Shown here piece by piece: positions 38,087 to 47,263 of a DNA stretch of 64,000 nt. The notes below the pieces were generated by a model. That model saw only the letters and a program-made list of their open reading frames with translations. It did no database searches and had not been told where the DNA came from. The first letter of the stretch is position 1, and every line of letters begins with the position of its first letter. The DNA is from Gracilinema caldarium (GTDB taxonomy: Bacteria; Spirochaetota; Spirochaetia; Treponematales; Breznakiellaceae): contig NZ_JAJUHW010000005.1 in assembly GCF_029265695.1 (NCBI RefSeq), positions 51,355-115,354 of the forward strand. The letters are read 5' to 3'. The position numbers and the translations under genes were made by a program.

Positions 38087-38746
38087 TTAAAAAACTTCTC
38101 CCTTTAACGCATGAACTAGGCCGTTTTTGTCCTGGGCTGAAAAAAAAGCAGAACCTGCAATAAGCACATCGCAGCCCGCATTCCGTACAAGGGTGGCTGT
38201 CTCTTGATTAATACCTCCATCGGCGGCAATCAGGAATGATAGATCCTTTGCCTTTCGGATAGATACCAACTGCTTGATTTTATTCAGGCAGGTAGTAATG
38301 AGGCTTTGTCCGCCAAACCCAGGATTTACGGTCATAATTAAAATTTGGTCCACATAGGGCAGCAATTCTTCTACATGGCTGACCGGAGTCGATGGTACAA
38401 TACTGATTCCAGGTTTTTTCCCCAGGTTTCGGATCAACTGTACGCTGCGGTGGGCATGAATGACTGCCTCTAGATGAAAGGTAATATAATCGGCGCCTGC
38501 CTCTGCAAAGGCCGGTATGAGGCTGTCCGGATTTTGAATCATAAGGTGAACATCGAAGGGTAAACGGGTATAGGGTCTCAAATCGCTTACCATTTTGGGC
38601 CCGAAGGTTAAATTGGGCACAAAACTGCCGTCCATTACATCGATATGGACCCAATCGGCGCCAGATCTATCAATCTCTGATACAGCCTCACCCATGCGGG
38701 CAAAATTTGCGGATAAAATAGAAGGAGCAATAAGCGGACTATTCAT
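38087..38746 (-). CDS. rpe: ribulose-phosphate 3-epimerase
   Basis: A 219-residue TIM-barrel enzyme interconverting ribulose 5-phosphate and xylulose 5-phosphate in the pentose phosphate pathway. Features: APSILSANF at the N-terminus, HIDVMDGSFVPNLTFGP (metal and catalytic residues), DVHLMI, MTVNPGFGGQ and the phosphate loop IAADGGIN. The ATG at 38746 is chosen because the homologous region begins there and a GGGG site lies just upstream; an open extension of 14 codons lacks similarity. Confidence 0.95.
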   Translation of the reverse strand: MNSPLIAPSILSANFARMGEAVSEIDRSGADWVHIDVMDGSFVPNLTFGPKMVSDLRPYTRLPFDVHLMIQNPDSLIPAFAEAGADYITFHLEAVIHAHRSVQLIRNLGKKPGISIVPSTPVSHVEELLPYVDQILIMTVNPGFGGQSLITTCLNKIKQLVSIRKAKDLSFLIAADGGINQETATLVRNAGCDVLIAGSAFFSAQDKNGLVHALKGEVF

Positions 38747-38794
38747 ATAGCCCCATGATAGACTGCAAAACGGAGCTTGTAAAGGCAACCATGA

Positions 38795-38822
38795 TTGACT
38801 AAGGCGGTGGAAATGGTATAAT
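38795..38822 (+). promoter_or_regulatory. promoter for the TPR-greA unit
   Basis: TTGACT (38795-38800), a 16-base spacer and a perfect TATAAT (38817-38822), giving a start point near 38829 and a leader of about 45 bases. Confidence 0.8.
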
Positions 38823-38873
38823 AAGTGAATTGAGGGACGATGTTTTACCAGATATTACCCTCTTATTCAAGTC

Positions 38874-39812
38874 ATGGATGCAGAAACGTCAATACAGGGG
38901 CTCCTTCAGAAAGCCTATGATAACCTGAAAGCCTCTGATGCATCATCGGCCCTGGCCGCTCTGGAACATGCACTCCAGATAGACTTTGAAGATCCGGAAG
39001 TTGTCTATGCCCTTAAATGCGTTAACTGGTGGGTTGAACGGACTAAACGGGGCGAAGAAATTCCAGATTTTTTTAACAGGGGCGAATTTTACCTAGCTCA
39101 GTGGAAAGCCTTTTACGGTTTCCTTGATCGTATAGGTCCAGCCTTTGATCGGTGCATTTATGCAATCCGGCGCTTTGTGTTCTCTTCTGCCTTGGCCTGC
39201 TTTAAGCAGCTGGCAATGGACGGAGGCGAGAAACAGGACCCAGAACTATTGCTCCGGATTGGCCGCTGTTACAAAGGGGTAGGCAACTACGAACAGGCTT
39301 TGCAATATTTGGAAGAAGCCGCAGGCGCAAAGAAGGACGATGCGGAAGCAATTTCCGAACTGGCCGATGTGTATGCCTTGGTGGACGAAGTCCGCCTTGC
39401 AAAGGCTCTCTTTAGAGAGGCTTTTTTTATCAATCCCCAACGGATTGACCTGCGGTCCATGGAATCGGATCTTATCCTTTTGCTTCAGCAAAAGGTACAA
39501 GAACTTGGATATAAAAGCCCCGAACTTGAGGAGTGGATACCGGTATACGGTGTATTGTTTGGAGTTTTCAATATTAAACGGGAACTCCGGGCTATTGAAT
39601 TGGGAAAATTGAAACAGTCAATTTTTACCATGGAGAACGAATTGCGGGACAGACCTGAACAACAGAATATTCTGATCCCCCGCCTGATTAACCGGTACTT
39701 TTGGCTGATAGACCACTATACCCGCAGCGGAGAGGATGCTTCCCGTATCGACGAACTGCTGCTCAAAATCAGGGTGCTTAATAAATCGATCTATGAACGG
39801 TATGTCAATTAA
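38874..39812 (+). CDS. TPR-containing protein
   Basis: A 312-residue soluble protein with no signal peptide, containing TPR-like helical repeats (residues about 15-60 and 110-190: LRIGRCYKGVGNYEQALQYLEEA) and a further helical region to the end. The function is unknown. It lies 61 bases upstream of the giant greA under the same strong promoter, so a link to transcription is possible but only inferred. There is no good ribosome-binding site before the ATG. Confidence 0.75.
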   Translation: MDAETSIQGLLQKAYDNLKASDASSALAALEHALQIDFEDPEVVYALKCVNWWVERTKRGEEIPDFFNRGEFYLAQWKAFYGFLDRIGPAFDRCIYAIRRFVFSSALACFKQLAMDGGEKQDPELLLRIGRCYKGVGNYEQALQYLEEAAGAKKDDAEAISELADVYALVDEVRLAKALFREAFFINPQRIDLRSMESDLILLLQQKVQELGYKSPELEEWIPVYGVLFGVFNIKRELRAIELGKLKQSIFTMENELRDRPEQQNILIPRLINRYFWLIDHYTRSGEDASRIDELLLKIRVLNKSIYERYVN

Positions 39813-39873
39813 TTTTCGTCTGATATAGACAGGCGATTAAGATAGATTTCCCTCCGGGGATAGGAGTTAGAGA

Positions 39874-42570
39874 ATGTCAGAAGCCCTCCTCAAGAATGTG
39901 CAGGAATTATTAAACGAAGAAAAGTGGACCCGTGCCACTTTAAGCAACTACTCAACGACTCAGTTCAAAGAACTGGACCAGATTCTCAAAGAAGCCAAGG
40001 AAAAACGGGCTTATGATGACTTAAAAAAGCTCTGCGATGAGCATCTGAGCCATACCAAAAACAGTATTATTGCCCTGTATCTCTCGGGGATGATTGCCCT
40101 ATCCCGCCAGCTGATTGACGATGCAGCCCTGGTATCGCTCATCACCATCTTTGTAGATAACCACAAGTGGCCTATTGTAAAATACCTCTGCGAACGCATT
40201 TTGGATTACGGCGAGTCCAAATATGCATTAAGAATGCTGGCAGAATGCTACCAAAATGAAGACAACCAAGAAGCGGTATACGGTGTCTGGGAGCGGCTCG
40301 TTAAGGTCGATTATGAAGAAGCGGATATCGCAAAGGAACTGGCAGAGTATTTTGAAAAGCAGGGCAAGACGGAAGAAACCATCGACTACTATAAAAAAGC
40401 TCTGCATCGGTATGTAAATAAAAAACTCTTTATTAATGTTAGGGAAATTTGGGCTAAACTATTGGAGCTCTGCCCCGAGGATCTTGATTTCTTCCTTCAT
40501 GTACAGAAAAAAGTAGCTAAAAATATCAGCGAAGATAAAGCAGCCCTCTTATTACAGGAATTGTATCAGTCCTATAGAAAACAGAAAAAAATCGATACGG
40601 CCATTGAAATTCTTAAAATCATACTTACCTATGATGAGCGGGATTCCCTGGCCCGTAAAGAACTTGTTGAATGTGTCCGTGAAAAGTATGCAAAACACAG
40701 CCAGCTCGAAGAATACATAAAGCTTTCTAACCTTGCCCAAAGCTGGAGAAATGTTCACGAAGCGATTGCGGATTTTGAAAAGCATATTGCATTTGATACG
40801 GGCAATTTTGTATTCCACCGGACCTGGGGTGTGGGCCGCATCGCAAAGGTCGTAGGCGACGAAATAACCATCGATTTTGCCAAAAAGCGGGGCCACACCA
40901 TGTCATTAAAAATGGCGGTCAGCGCCCTGCAAACCTTGGCGAAGGATCACATCTGGGTTCTCAAGGCTACACAGAAAAAAGAAAAATTGCATGAAAAAAT
41001 TAAGGATGATCCGGCCTGGGCCCTCAAAACAATCATTCGCAGCTTTGACAACTCCTGCGATATGAAGCGTATTAAGGCAGAACTGGTACCCGGAATACTC
41101 TCCACCGGCGAATGGACTACCTGGAGTACCAAGGCCCGGGATATTCTGAAATCGGATCCGAACTTTGGAGTAAATCCGGATAAAATTGATGAATTTGTCG
41201 TCCGTGAGCGGCCTATCAGCGTGGAAGAAAAGCTGTTCAACCAGTTTAAGGCTGAACGGAATTTCTTTGATCGTCTGCAGACACTCCGGGATTTCCTTAA
41301 TATTGGGGATACTGAACCTGACTCGGAATATTTCTCCGAAATGTTCAATTATTTTGCCGGTTATCTTAAATCTTATACCCAGGTAAACGAACAAGTCATT
41401 GCATCCTATCTCTTTGTAAAAGACCTGGTTGGGAAGTTCCCCTATCTGAATACGGGCTTGCAGTTTAATTTCGTAGAACTCTTCGATGAAATCGAAGACC
41501 TGCCGGGATTATTCAATGCCCTTAAGGACACAAAACTCAAGGAAGAATTCCTCCACCATATCAAGCTGTTTGTCCCCAATTGGCCTGATATTTATATCCA
41601 GCTGTTCCCCTATGCACTTTCAGCGTCGATAATTAATACCTTAAAAAAAGAAGGCTATGAACAGAAGCTTATCGTAATGGTGCAGAATGTGTTCGAAAAA
41701 TACCGGGACATCAACAATAGGGAAGCAGCAGTGTGGCTTTTCAAAAATGTGGGAAAAGAAGATTGGTTTGAAAAAACAGGCATTACCTTTGAAAAACAAC
41801 TCATCACTCTTATCCACATTCTTGACATAACCTACCGGGAAATTGAAAACCATCGGGAAACAACCGAGAACAGAAAGGTAAACAAACAGGTCCATACCAT
41901 GCTGTTCAAGGACGGGGTACTGGACGAGTTTATTGACCGGGTCGATACGGACACTATTACCCGTATCTATACTCTGATTGATGATGTAAAGGATTTAGAT
42001 CCGGCCCTTAAAATGAAACTGCGTAACCGGATTCTCGATAAGCACCCGAACTTTAAATTCTTCGGCTCTGAAGAAAAAACAGTTATTACCCGTGGTCTCA
42101 TTGTTACTTCCAGCAAATACCAGGAAAAACAGCGCCAGCTGCAGCATATTATGGAAGTGGAAGTACCGGCCAACTCAAAAGAAATTGGGTTTGCCCTTTC
42201 TCTTGGGGACCTTCGGGAAAACGCAGAATACAAGGCAGCCAAAGAAAAGCAAGAAATCCTTAATGCCACGGTGGCAAAGCTTAAGGATGAAATTGAACGG
42301 GCCCAAATTTTTGATCCTTCGACAGTAAATACCAATAGGGTTTCCTTCGGTACTGTGGTGGTTCTGCATAACAATGCAAAGGGAATTGATGAAACCTATA
42401 CAATTCTGGGTCCATGGGAATCTGATCCGGATAACAATATTATTTCCTATTTATCTCCCTTCGGCGGCAGTATCCTTAATCGTAAGGTAGGGGAGCAATT
42501 TGATTTCTCTATTAACGACACAAAAATCACCTATACGGTTAAGTCTATAGAAGCTGCAGAAATAAAGTAG
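39874..42570 (+). CDS. greA: giant transcription elongation factor GreA
   Basis: An 898-residue protein. Only the last 155 or so residues are a normal GreA: the N-terminal coiled coil with the acidic tip in LGDLRENAEYKAAKEKQ and the C-terminal FKBP-like domain starting FGTVVVLHN. GreA acts in the RNA polymerase secondary channel to rescue backtracked complexes. The long N-terminal part is helical and TPR-like, as in other spirochaete GreA proteins. Residues about 311-355 (HRTWGVGRIAKVVGDEITI then MAVSALQTL) look like the small beta-barrel of CarD, UvrD and Mfd that binds RNA polymerase. An AGGAG site precedes the ATG. Confidence 0.92.
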   Translation: MSEALLKNVQELLNEEKWTRATLSNYSTTQFKELDQILKEAKEKRAYDDLKKLCDEHLSHTKNSIIALYLSGMIALSRQLIDDAALVSLITIFVDNHKWPIVKYLCERILDYGESKYALRMLAECYQNEDNQEAVYGVWERLVKVDYEEADIAKELAEYFEKQGKTEETIDYYKKALHRYVNKKLFINVREIWAKLLELCPEDLDFFLHVQKKVAKNISEDKAALLLQELYQSYRKQKKIDTAIEILKIILTYDERDSLARKELVECVREKYAKHSQLEEYIKLSNLAQSWRNVHEAIADFEKHIAFDTGNFVFHRTWGVGRIAKVVGDEITIDFAKKRGHTMSLKMAVSALQTLAKDHIWVLKATQKKEKLHEKIKDDPAWALKTIIRSFDNSCDMKRIKAELVPGILSTGEWTTWSTKARDILKSDPNFGVNPDKIDEFVVRERPISVEEKLFNQFKAERNFFDRLQTLRDFLNIGDTEPDSEYFSEMFNYFAGYLKSYTQVNEQVIASYLFVKDLVGKFPYLNTGLQFNFVELFDEIEDLPGLFNALKDTKLKEEFLHHIKLFVPNWPDIYIQLFPYALSASIINTLKKEGYEQKLIVMVQNVFEKYRDINNREAAVWLFKNVGKEDWFEKTGITFEKQLITLIHILDITYREIENHRETTENRKVNKQVHTMLFKDGVLDEFIDRVDTDTITRIYTLIDDVKDLDPALKMKLRNRILDKHPNFKFFGSEEKTVITRGLIVTSSKYQEKQRQLQHIMEVEVPANSKEIGFALSLGDLRENAEYKAAKEKQEILNATVAKLKDEIERAQIFDPSTVNTNRVSFGTVVVLHNNAKGIDETYTILGPWESDPDNNIISYLSPFGGSILNRKVGEQFDFSINDTKITYTVKSIEAAEIK

Positions 42571-42599
42571 ACCTTTTACCGTGCAGGTGTAATACCGAG

Positions 42600-42634
42600 C
42601 CGATTTAGGAAATTTGTAAGATTTCCTAAATCGG
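42600..42634. promoter_or_regulatory. 14-bp palindrome between greA and the VWA gene
   Basis: Perfect arms 42600-42613 and 42621-42634 around a 7-base spacer, with no T-run. A possible promoter, TTGTAA (42614-42619), 18 bases, TAAAAT (42638-42643), lies across it, so the palindrome could be an operator or a leader hairpin. Confidence 0.5.
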
Positions 42635-42662
42635 TAATAAAATAAAAAGTAGGAAGCGGGCT

Positions 42663-44741
42663 ATGAGAAAACACGTTTTGATTTCCTTATTGTTGACCCT
42701 CCTGAGTGGCTTCTCTTTTTCATACGAACAGAAATCTATAGATCTTGTGGTTGTGCTGGATACATCTTCGAGTATGTATGCACATAGTCAGCAGGTTTCA
42801 GATTTTGTGATTGGACCCCTGCTCAAGGATTTTCTAAGATATGGGGACAGTTTTCATCTCATATCCTTTTCTTCTTCCGCAAAAATAGAAATATCCCGCA
42901 AAATAGAAAACATTGGCGACATAGAAACCATTATGGGCCGACTTCTATTGTTATATCCTTTGGATAAATATTCCGATATAATTGCGGCCCTGCAATATAC
43001 CTCTCGATACCTTACAGAATTGCCGGAAAATAGAGCAAAAACGGTTATTTTTATTACCGATGGTGATCACAATCCCTCGCCAACAAGTCCGAATAAGCTC
43101 GGGACCGGTGAAACCCTCGATACGGCAATTCGGGAAGCGGTGGCAAAACTGAAAGGCAACGGTTGGACCTTTCATTATATACATGTTCCACAGGATTTAA
43201 GTTTTAGAGCCGCCACGGTCCGTGCAGCTCCGTCCGGGAAAACAGCAAGCGGCACCGCTCTCGCGGCTCAACCCGCTGCGGGTACTACCGCTCCGAGCAG
43301 CAGCAGTACGGCCAATACAAACGCCGCAGGTCAACAAGGCGCTACGCCAAGTGAAACAAAAGCAGGTGAATCGACGGGCTCTACAAAACAGGAAACGGGG
43401 GCTCAAGATGTATCTTCCGTGGTAGCTCAGGAATTAAATATTCCTGTAACGGAATTACATCCCGAACAGGGCTCTGAAATTATCAGCACAAGCATTGGTG
43501 CTATTTCTGTAGAGTTTCCTATTTCAGTCGGCAAGGTACACCGCAATTTTACATTGCCGCTTAAGGTGAAAAATCCATCACCAAATCCGGTATATTTAGA
43601 GACTCAGGCGGTTTTAGTCGAAGGGACTGACCGGATGAGAAAGAAATCTTTTAAGGAAATACCTCCCCGTTCTGACTCAGTTCTGGACTTGTACATTGGG
43701 CTTCCTGAAACATATCAAAACGGCGCAACAACGCTCAGAATCGAACCCCAGTTTTCCGGCTCTATCCGTATCAATCCTCCGAGTGCTCCAGTCAGAGCCG
43801 ATGTGGTAAGCGATACCATGTCGAGCTTGCTATTGAGTCTTCTTCCGATTGTGCTTCTCATAGCAGGCATCCTGCTTGCCGCAGCCTTTGCCGTCCTTAT
43901 TATTATTGTATTAAGAAGGCTGCAGAAAAATCCCAGCTATGCAATGGCTGAAGCAATACAAACAACAAGGGAAGAATCAAACAAGGTTACCAGGCCCGTT
44001 CCTTCCAAGGAAAAAGAGCAACAGGCCCAGCCATTTCTCCCAAAAGATACCAGTATGGTGGACCTTATGGCCGAGTTTGCCCGCAAAAAAGCAGAGGAGA
44101 AAAACAAGGGACCTGCCCTTCCCCTCCAGACTGGACCTGCGGCTCCCGCAGTCCAGCAAAATTTGGCATCTTCAGCTCAAGGCGGCTTAGAAGTCACGCA
44201 GCCTGAGAATAAAAAGAAAAACAAAACCCCAGTCAAAATACCTTCTTTCTCTGGAGCCTTGTCGGTTTTACAGGAAGATACGGGCTCAACGGCAATCACA
44301 AAACCGTCGCTTGCTATTGAGCCTTCCATTTCCGTACGGAGAGCCAATGGCCGAATTATGCTATCCCTTTTCGTTCAAGACCAAAATACGGCTATTGGTA
44401 AGCGCAACGTACATCTCATGAAGGCGGGGCATAGGCTTACCTTAGGGGGCCACAATTCAGACTTCTTGATTTTCTTGGTTCCCATACCGCATCGCATCGC
44501 GGATGTCCATTTCGACGGAGAAGAATTGACCTTAATTCCCAGAAAGAGCGAATTCTTCCCTGACACCGGGGCCGAACCGATTTACAATTGTGTCGGAAAG
44601 ACCATTCATCTCAGGTCTGCTAAGGGGTATGACCTTTATATACGGTTTGAGAAGTACCAGAACCCCTTAGATACCCTTAACAATTTCTTGAGATCCATCG
44701 AAGTATCCGGAACCAGCCAGAATCAGTCTACTACTAACTAA
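42663..44741 (+). CDS. exported VWA-domain membrane protein
   Basis: A 692-residue protein. It has a signal peptide (residues 1-20), a von Willebrand A domain (about 25-185) with the metal-ion site DTSSS at 33-37 and FITDGDHNPSP, a Ser/Thr/Ala/Gly-rich linker (about 186-252), a beta-sandwich region, one transmembrane helix (about 386-418), a Gln/Pro/Lys-rich cytoplasmic linker and a C-terminal domain (about 585-675) with LTLGGHNSDFLI and HRIADVHFDGEELTLIP, reminiscent of an FHA domain. It probably binds a ligand outside and signals or assembles inside. Its stop overlaps the stop of the convergent HEAT gene. Confidence 0.78.
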   Translation: MRKHVLISLLLTLLSGFSFSYEQKSIDLVVVLDTSSSMYAHSQQVSDFVIGPLLKDFLRYGDSFHLISFSSSAKIEISRKIENIGDIETIMGRLLLLYPLDKYSDIIAALQYTSRYLTELPENRAKTVIFITDGDHNPSPTSPNKLGTGETLDTAIREAVAKLKGNGWTFHYIHVPQDLSFRAATVRAAPSGKTASGTALAAQPAAGTTAPSSSSTANTNAAGQQGATPSETKAGESTGSTKQETGAQDVSSVVAQELNIPVTELHPEQGSEIISTSIGAISVEFPISVGKVHRNFTLPLKVKNPSPNPVYLETQAVLVEGTDRMRKKSFKEIPPRSDSVLDLYIGLPETYQNGATTLRIEPQFSGSIRINPPSAPVRADVVSDTMSSLLLSLLPIVLLIAGILLAAAFAVLIIIVLRRLQKNPSYAMAEAIQTTREESNKVTRPVPSKEKEQQAQPFLPKDTSMVDLMAEFARKKAEEKNKGPALPLQTGPAAPAVQQNLASSAQGGLEVTQPENKKKNKTPVKIPSFSGALSVLQEDTGSTAITKPSLAIEPSISVRRANGRIMLSLFVQDQNTAIGKRNVHLMKAGHRLTLGGHNSDFLIFLVPIPHRIADVHFDGEELTLIPRKSEFFPDTGAEPIYNCVGKTIHLRSAKGYDLYIRFEKYQNPLDTLNNFLRSIEVSGTSQNQSTTN

Positions 44742-46099
44742 TCTCGAATACCAAAAGTCTCCAAGGTTTCCTTCGCTCGTCGAGCGAGGGAACCGTATTT
44801 TTTTTCATCCCGCAGCGGTTTTATCATGTCGGCGAGATCAGTAAAATTATTGTTTTTTGCCAACTGGAGACCATAAGATAGCTCCACAATATCGGTGGAT
44901 GCAAGTAAATCTCGGGCTAGATTTTTTAGATTGTGAGCTTTAGCTTCTGATAAAACTTTAGCAAGACCAGCCTGGAGGACTTTTTGTTTCTGCTGTTTTG
45001 CGTCCTGATAGCTTTTTATTATTTCTTGACCGTATTTTTCTGCATCATGGGTAAGCAGCATTTCAGCAGTTACAATTTTTATTTGATCCTGAATGTTTTT
45101 TTGGCGAAACAGGTCTAGCAGAGCTGCAACCGCCTCGGTATTTCCAATCTGCCCGAGAGCTCTAACCGAAGCTTCTTTTACCGCAACAACCTCATCATTA
45201 GCGGCACGAAATCGTAAGTACGGCACCGCAGCAGCCAATTTTCGCTCTCCAGCGGCCTTAGCTGCCGCAAGCCGGGTTTTATAGAAAGAATCGCGGAAGG
45301 CGCTAATAATTGCCTCATCTACCTTTTCTCCCGTGAAGGGCCCCAAAGCGGCAATAGCGCTGGCTCTCACATTCGGGTCCGTATCTTGTATCCCCTTAAA
45401 TATTGCATTGAGCCCCTTTTGGTCCTTAATTTGTCCTAGGGCTTCCATGGCTGTCATTTTACGGAAGGGCCGTTCGTCGGGATTTGTGGCAATATCAGCA
45501 ATAAAATCGATAGTGTCGTCGAGACCGCTTTCTCCCAATGCAAAAATTATCGCATTTTTATCATCATCGACTGGTTCTTTAGTTTTATAAAAATTAATTA
45601 AATAATCGGCGATGTCTTTCTTTTCATCCGCAGGAAGGGAACCAATTATTTTACCTAAAGCTCTGATCGCTGAATTAAGAAAACTTTTATCATCCGTATT
45701 TAATATATCCTGCAAATATTTAATTGAATCCTTTGCTTTTACTGCACCGACATACTCTATGGCACTCCGTACTGCTTCTTTTTGTTCATCATACCTATTT
45801 TGAATTAATTCAATGGCTTTGGATTCTAGGCCGGTCCTGTTTTGTTCAGTAAAAAAAGCCAAGACTCCGGTTATAATTTTTACATTTTTTGTATCCTTCG
45901 CTATTTGAGCTAGTTCATCGTTGAGATATGTTGCTTTTTCGTTTTTAAGAGTTGCAATAAGATTTGCAATTTCCGTTTCTGTCCCATAACGTATGATATC
46001 CCGCTGTTTTTCTTCCAGCGTTTTTTCTCCCGTTTCTGAATAAAGAAAGAATGCGGTGAATAGCCATAATAATAAAAATACACCTATTTTCTGCATCAT
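44738..46099 (-). CDS. exported HEAT-repeat protein
   Basis: A 453-residue protein with an N-terminal signal peptide (hydrophobic residues about 5-22) and repeated helical pairs of the HEAT/PBS-lyase type (for example AIRALGKIIGSL, AIAALGPFTG, SVRALGQIGNTEAVAALLDL). Such repeats form a curved scaffold for protein contacts. It lies directly after tgt with a 4-base overlap and converges on the VWA gene with overlapping stop codons. No enzymatic motif is visible. Confidence 0.82.
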   Translation of the reverse strand: MMQKIGVFLLLWLFTAFFLYSETGEKTLEEKQRDIIRYGTETEIANLIATLKNEKATYLNDELAQIAKDTKNVKIITGVLAFFTEQNRTGLESKAIELIQNRYDEQKEAVRSAIEYVGAVKAKDSIKYLQDILNTDDKSFLNSAIRALGKIIGSLPADEKKDIADYLINFYKTKEPVDDDKNAIIFALGESGLDDTIDFIADIATNPDERPFRKMTAMEALGQIKDQKGLNAIFKGIQDTDPNVRASAIAALGPFTGEKVDEAIISAFRDSFYKTRLAAAKAAGERKLAAAVPYLRFRAANDEVVAVKEASVRALGQIGNTEAVAALLDLFRQKNIQDQIKIVTAEMLLTHDAEKYGQEIIKSYQDAKQQKQKVLQAGLAKVLSEAKAHNLKNLARDLLASTDIVELSYGLQLAKNNNFTDLADMIKPLRDEKKYGSLARRAKETLETFGIRD

Positions 46100-47247
46100 T
46101 TTGATCCGCCTTCTTTTCCCTGCAGGTAGGAGGATAAAAATTCTTTTTTAAATTGATCGTACCTATCCTCATTAATTGCCTGCCGGGCCTTTTTAACCAA
46201 ATCATGGAGAAAATACAAATTATGATAAGAGGCCAAAATTGATGAAAGTATCTCACCTGTTCGATATAAATGCCTCATATAGGAACGACTATAGTTGCGG
46301 CACACTTTACAAGTACATTCCGGATCTATGGGGTTAAAATCATACTCATATTTTTCTTTTTTAATTGTAATAGGACCGTTTTTGGTAAACAGAAGACCAT
46401 TGCGGGCTGTTCGTGTGGGAAATACACAATCAAACATATCAATCCCCTCGCCTATGGCCTCAAGGATAAACTCAGGGGTCCCGATTCCCATGACATAGCG
46501 GGGCTTATTCTGGGGCAGAAGCGCTGTCGTAAAAGCGAGGTATTCGGCAAATACATCAAAGGGCTCTCCTACAGAAAGTCCGCCGATGGCAATACCAGGC
46601 GTATTGGCGGCAATAACCGATTCAGCGCTACGCTCCCTTAGGTCTTTGTAAAAATTACCCTGTACAATAGCGAATAATTTCCCTTGGTACACACCTTCAT
46701 TGATTATTGAAGTCCAGGTCATTTTTGCCCGCTTAAGCCAATTATCGGTAATTTTAAGGGCCTTTTCGGCTTCTTTATATTCGGTTCCCCAGCTGGTACA
46801 AACATCAAGCTGCATTTGTATATCACTGCCAAGGATGCTTTGAATTTCTACAACCCGTTCGGGACTTAAAAGATGATAGGAGCCATCAATATGGGAGCGG
46901 AATTTCGCGCCTGCCTCGGTGATTTTCCTAAACGGAGCAAGTGAAAAAACTTGGAATCCACCCGAATCGGTGAGTATGTTTTTATCCCAGTTCATAAAAT
47001 GGTGTAGACCACCAGCAGCACCAATAACATCAGTTCCAGGTCTCAGATAAAGATGATAGGTATTGGATAAAATGATCTGAAAACCAATTTCATGGAGGTC
47101 ATTAACAGTAATCGCTTTTACCGTCCCATTGGTTCCTACAGGCATAAATACAGGTGTTTCTACAGAACCATGGGGAAGCTGCATTATGCCAGTCCGAGCT
47201 TTGCTTGATGAATCTTGATGCAACAAGGTAAAAATCGAATTATCCAT
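46096..47247 (-). CDS. tgt: tRNA-guanine transglycosylase (queuosine)
   Basis: A 383-residue enzyme that swaps G34 for preQ1 in tRNAs with GUN anticodons, including the tRNA-Tyr (GTA) at 739-820. The nucleophile region LTDSGGFQVFSL, the SVGEPFDVFAEY segment and the zinc site CTCKVC...H near residue 315 are all visible. It follows lptG by 16 bases. No queA, yajC or secDF lies beside it, unlike the common arrangement. Confidence 0.97.
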   Translation of the reverse strand: MDNSIFTLLHQDSSSKARTGIMQLPHGSVETPVFMPVGTNGTVKAITVNDLHEIGFQIILSNTYHLYLRPGTDVIGAAGGLHHFMNWDKNILTDSGGFQVFSLAPFRKITEAGAKFRSHIDGSYHLLSPERVVEIQSILGSDIQMQLDVCTSWGTEYKEAEKALKITDNWLKRAKMTWTSIINEGVYQGKLFAIVQGNFYKDLRERSAESVIAANTPGIAIGGLSVGEPFDVFAEYLAFTTALLPQNKPRYVMGIGTPEFILEAIGEGIDMFDCVFPTRTARNGLLFTKNGPITIKKEKYEYDFNPIDPECTCKVCRNYSRSYMRHLYRTGEILSSILASYHNLYFLHDLVKKARQAINEDRYDQFKKEFLSSYLQGKEGGSK

Positions 47248-47263
47248 CTATAAATCCTTATTA

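Noticed and set aside
43197..43425. Open frames within the Ala/Thr-rich linker of the VWA gene
   Set aside because: They are composition-driven shadows on both strands with no start signals.
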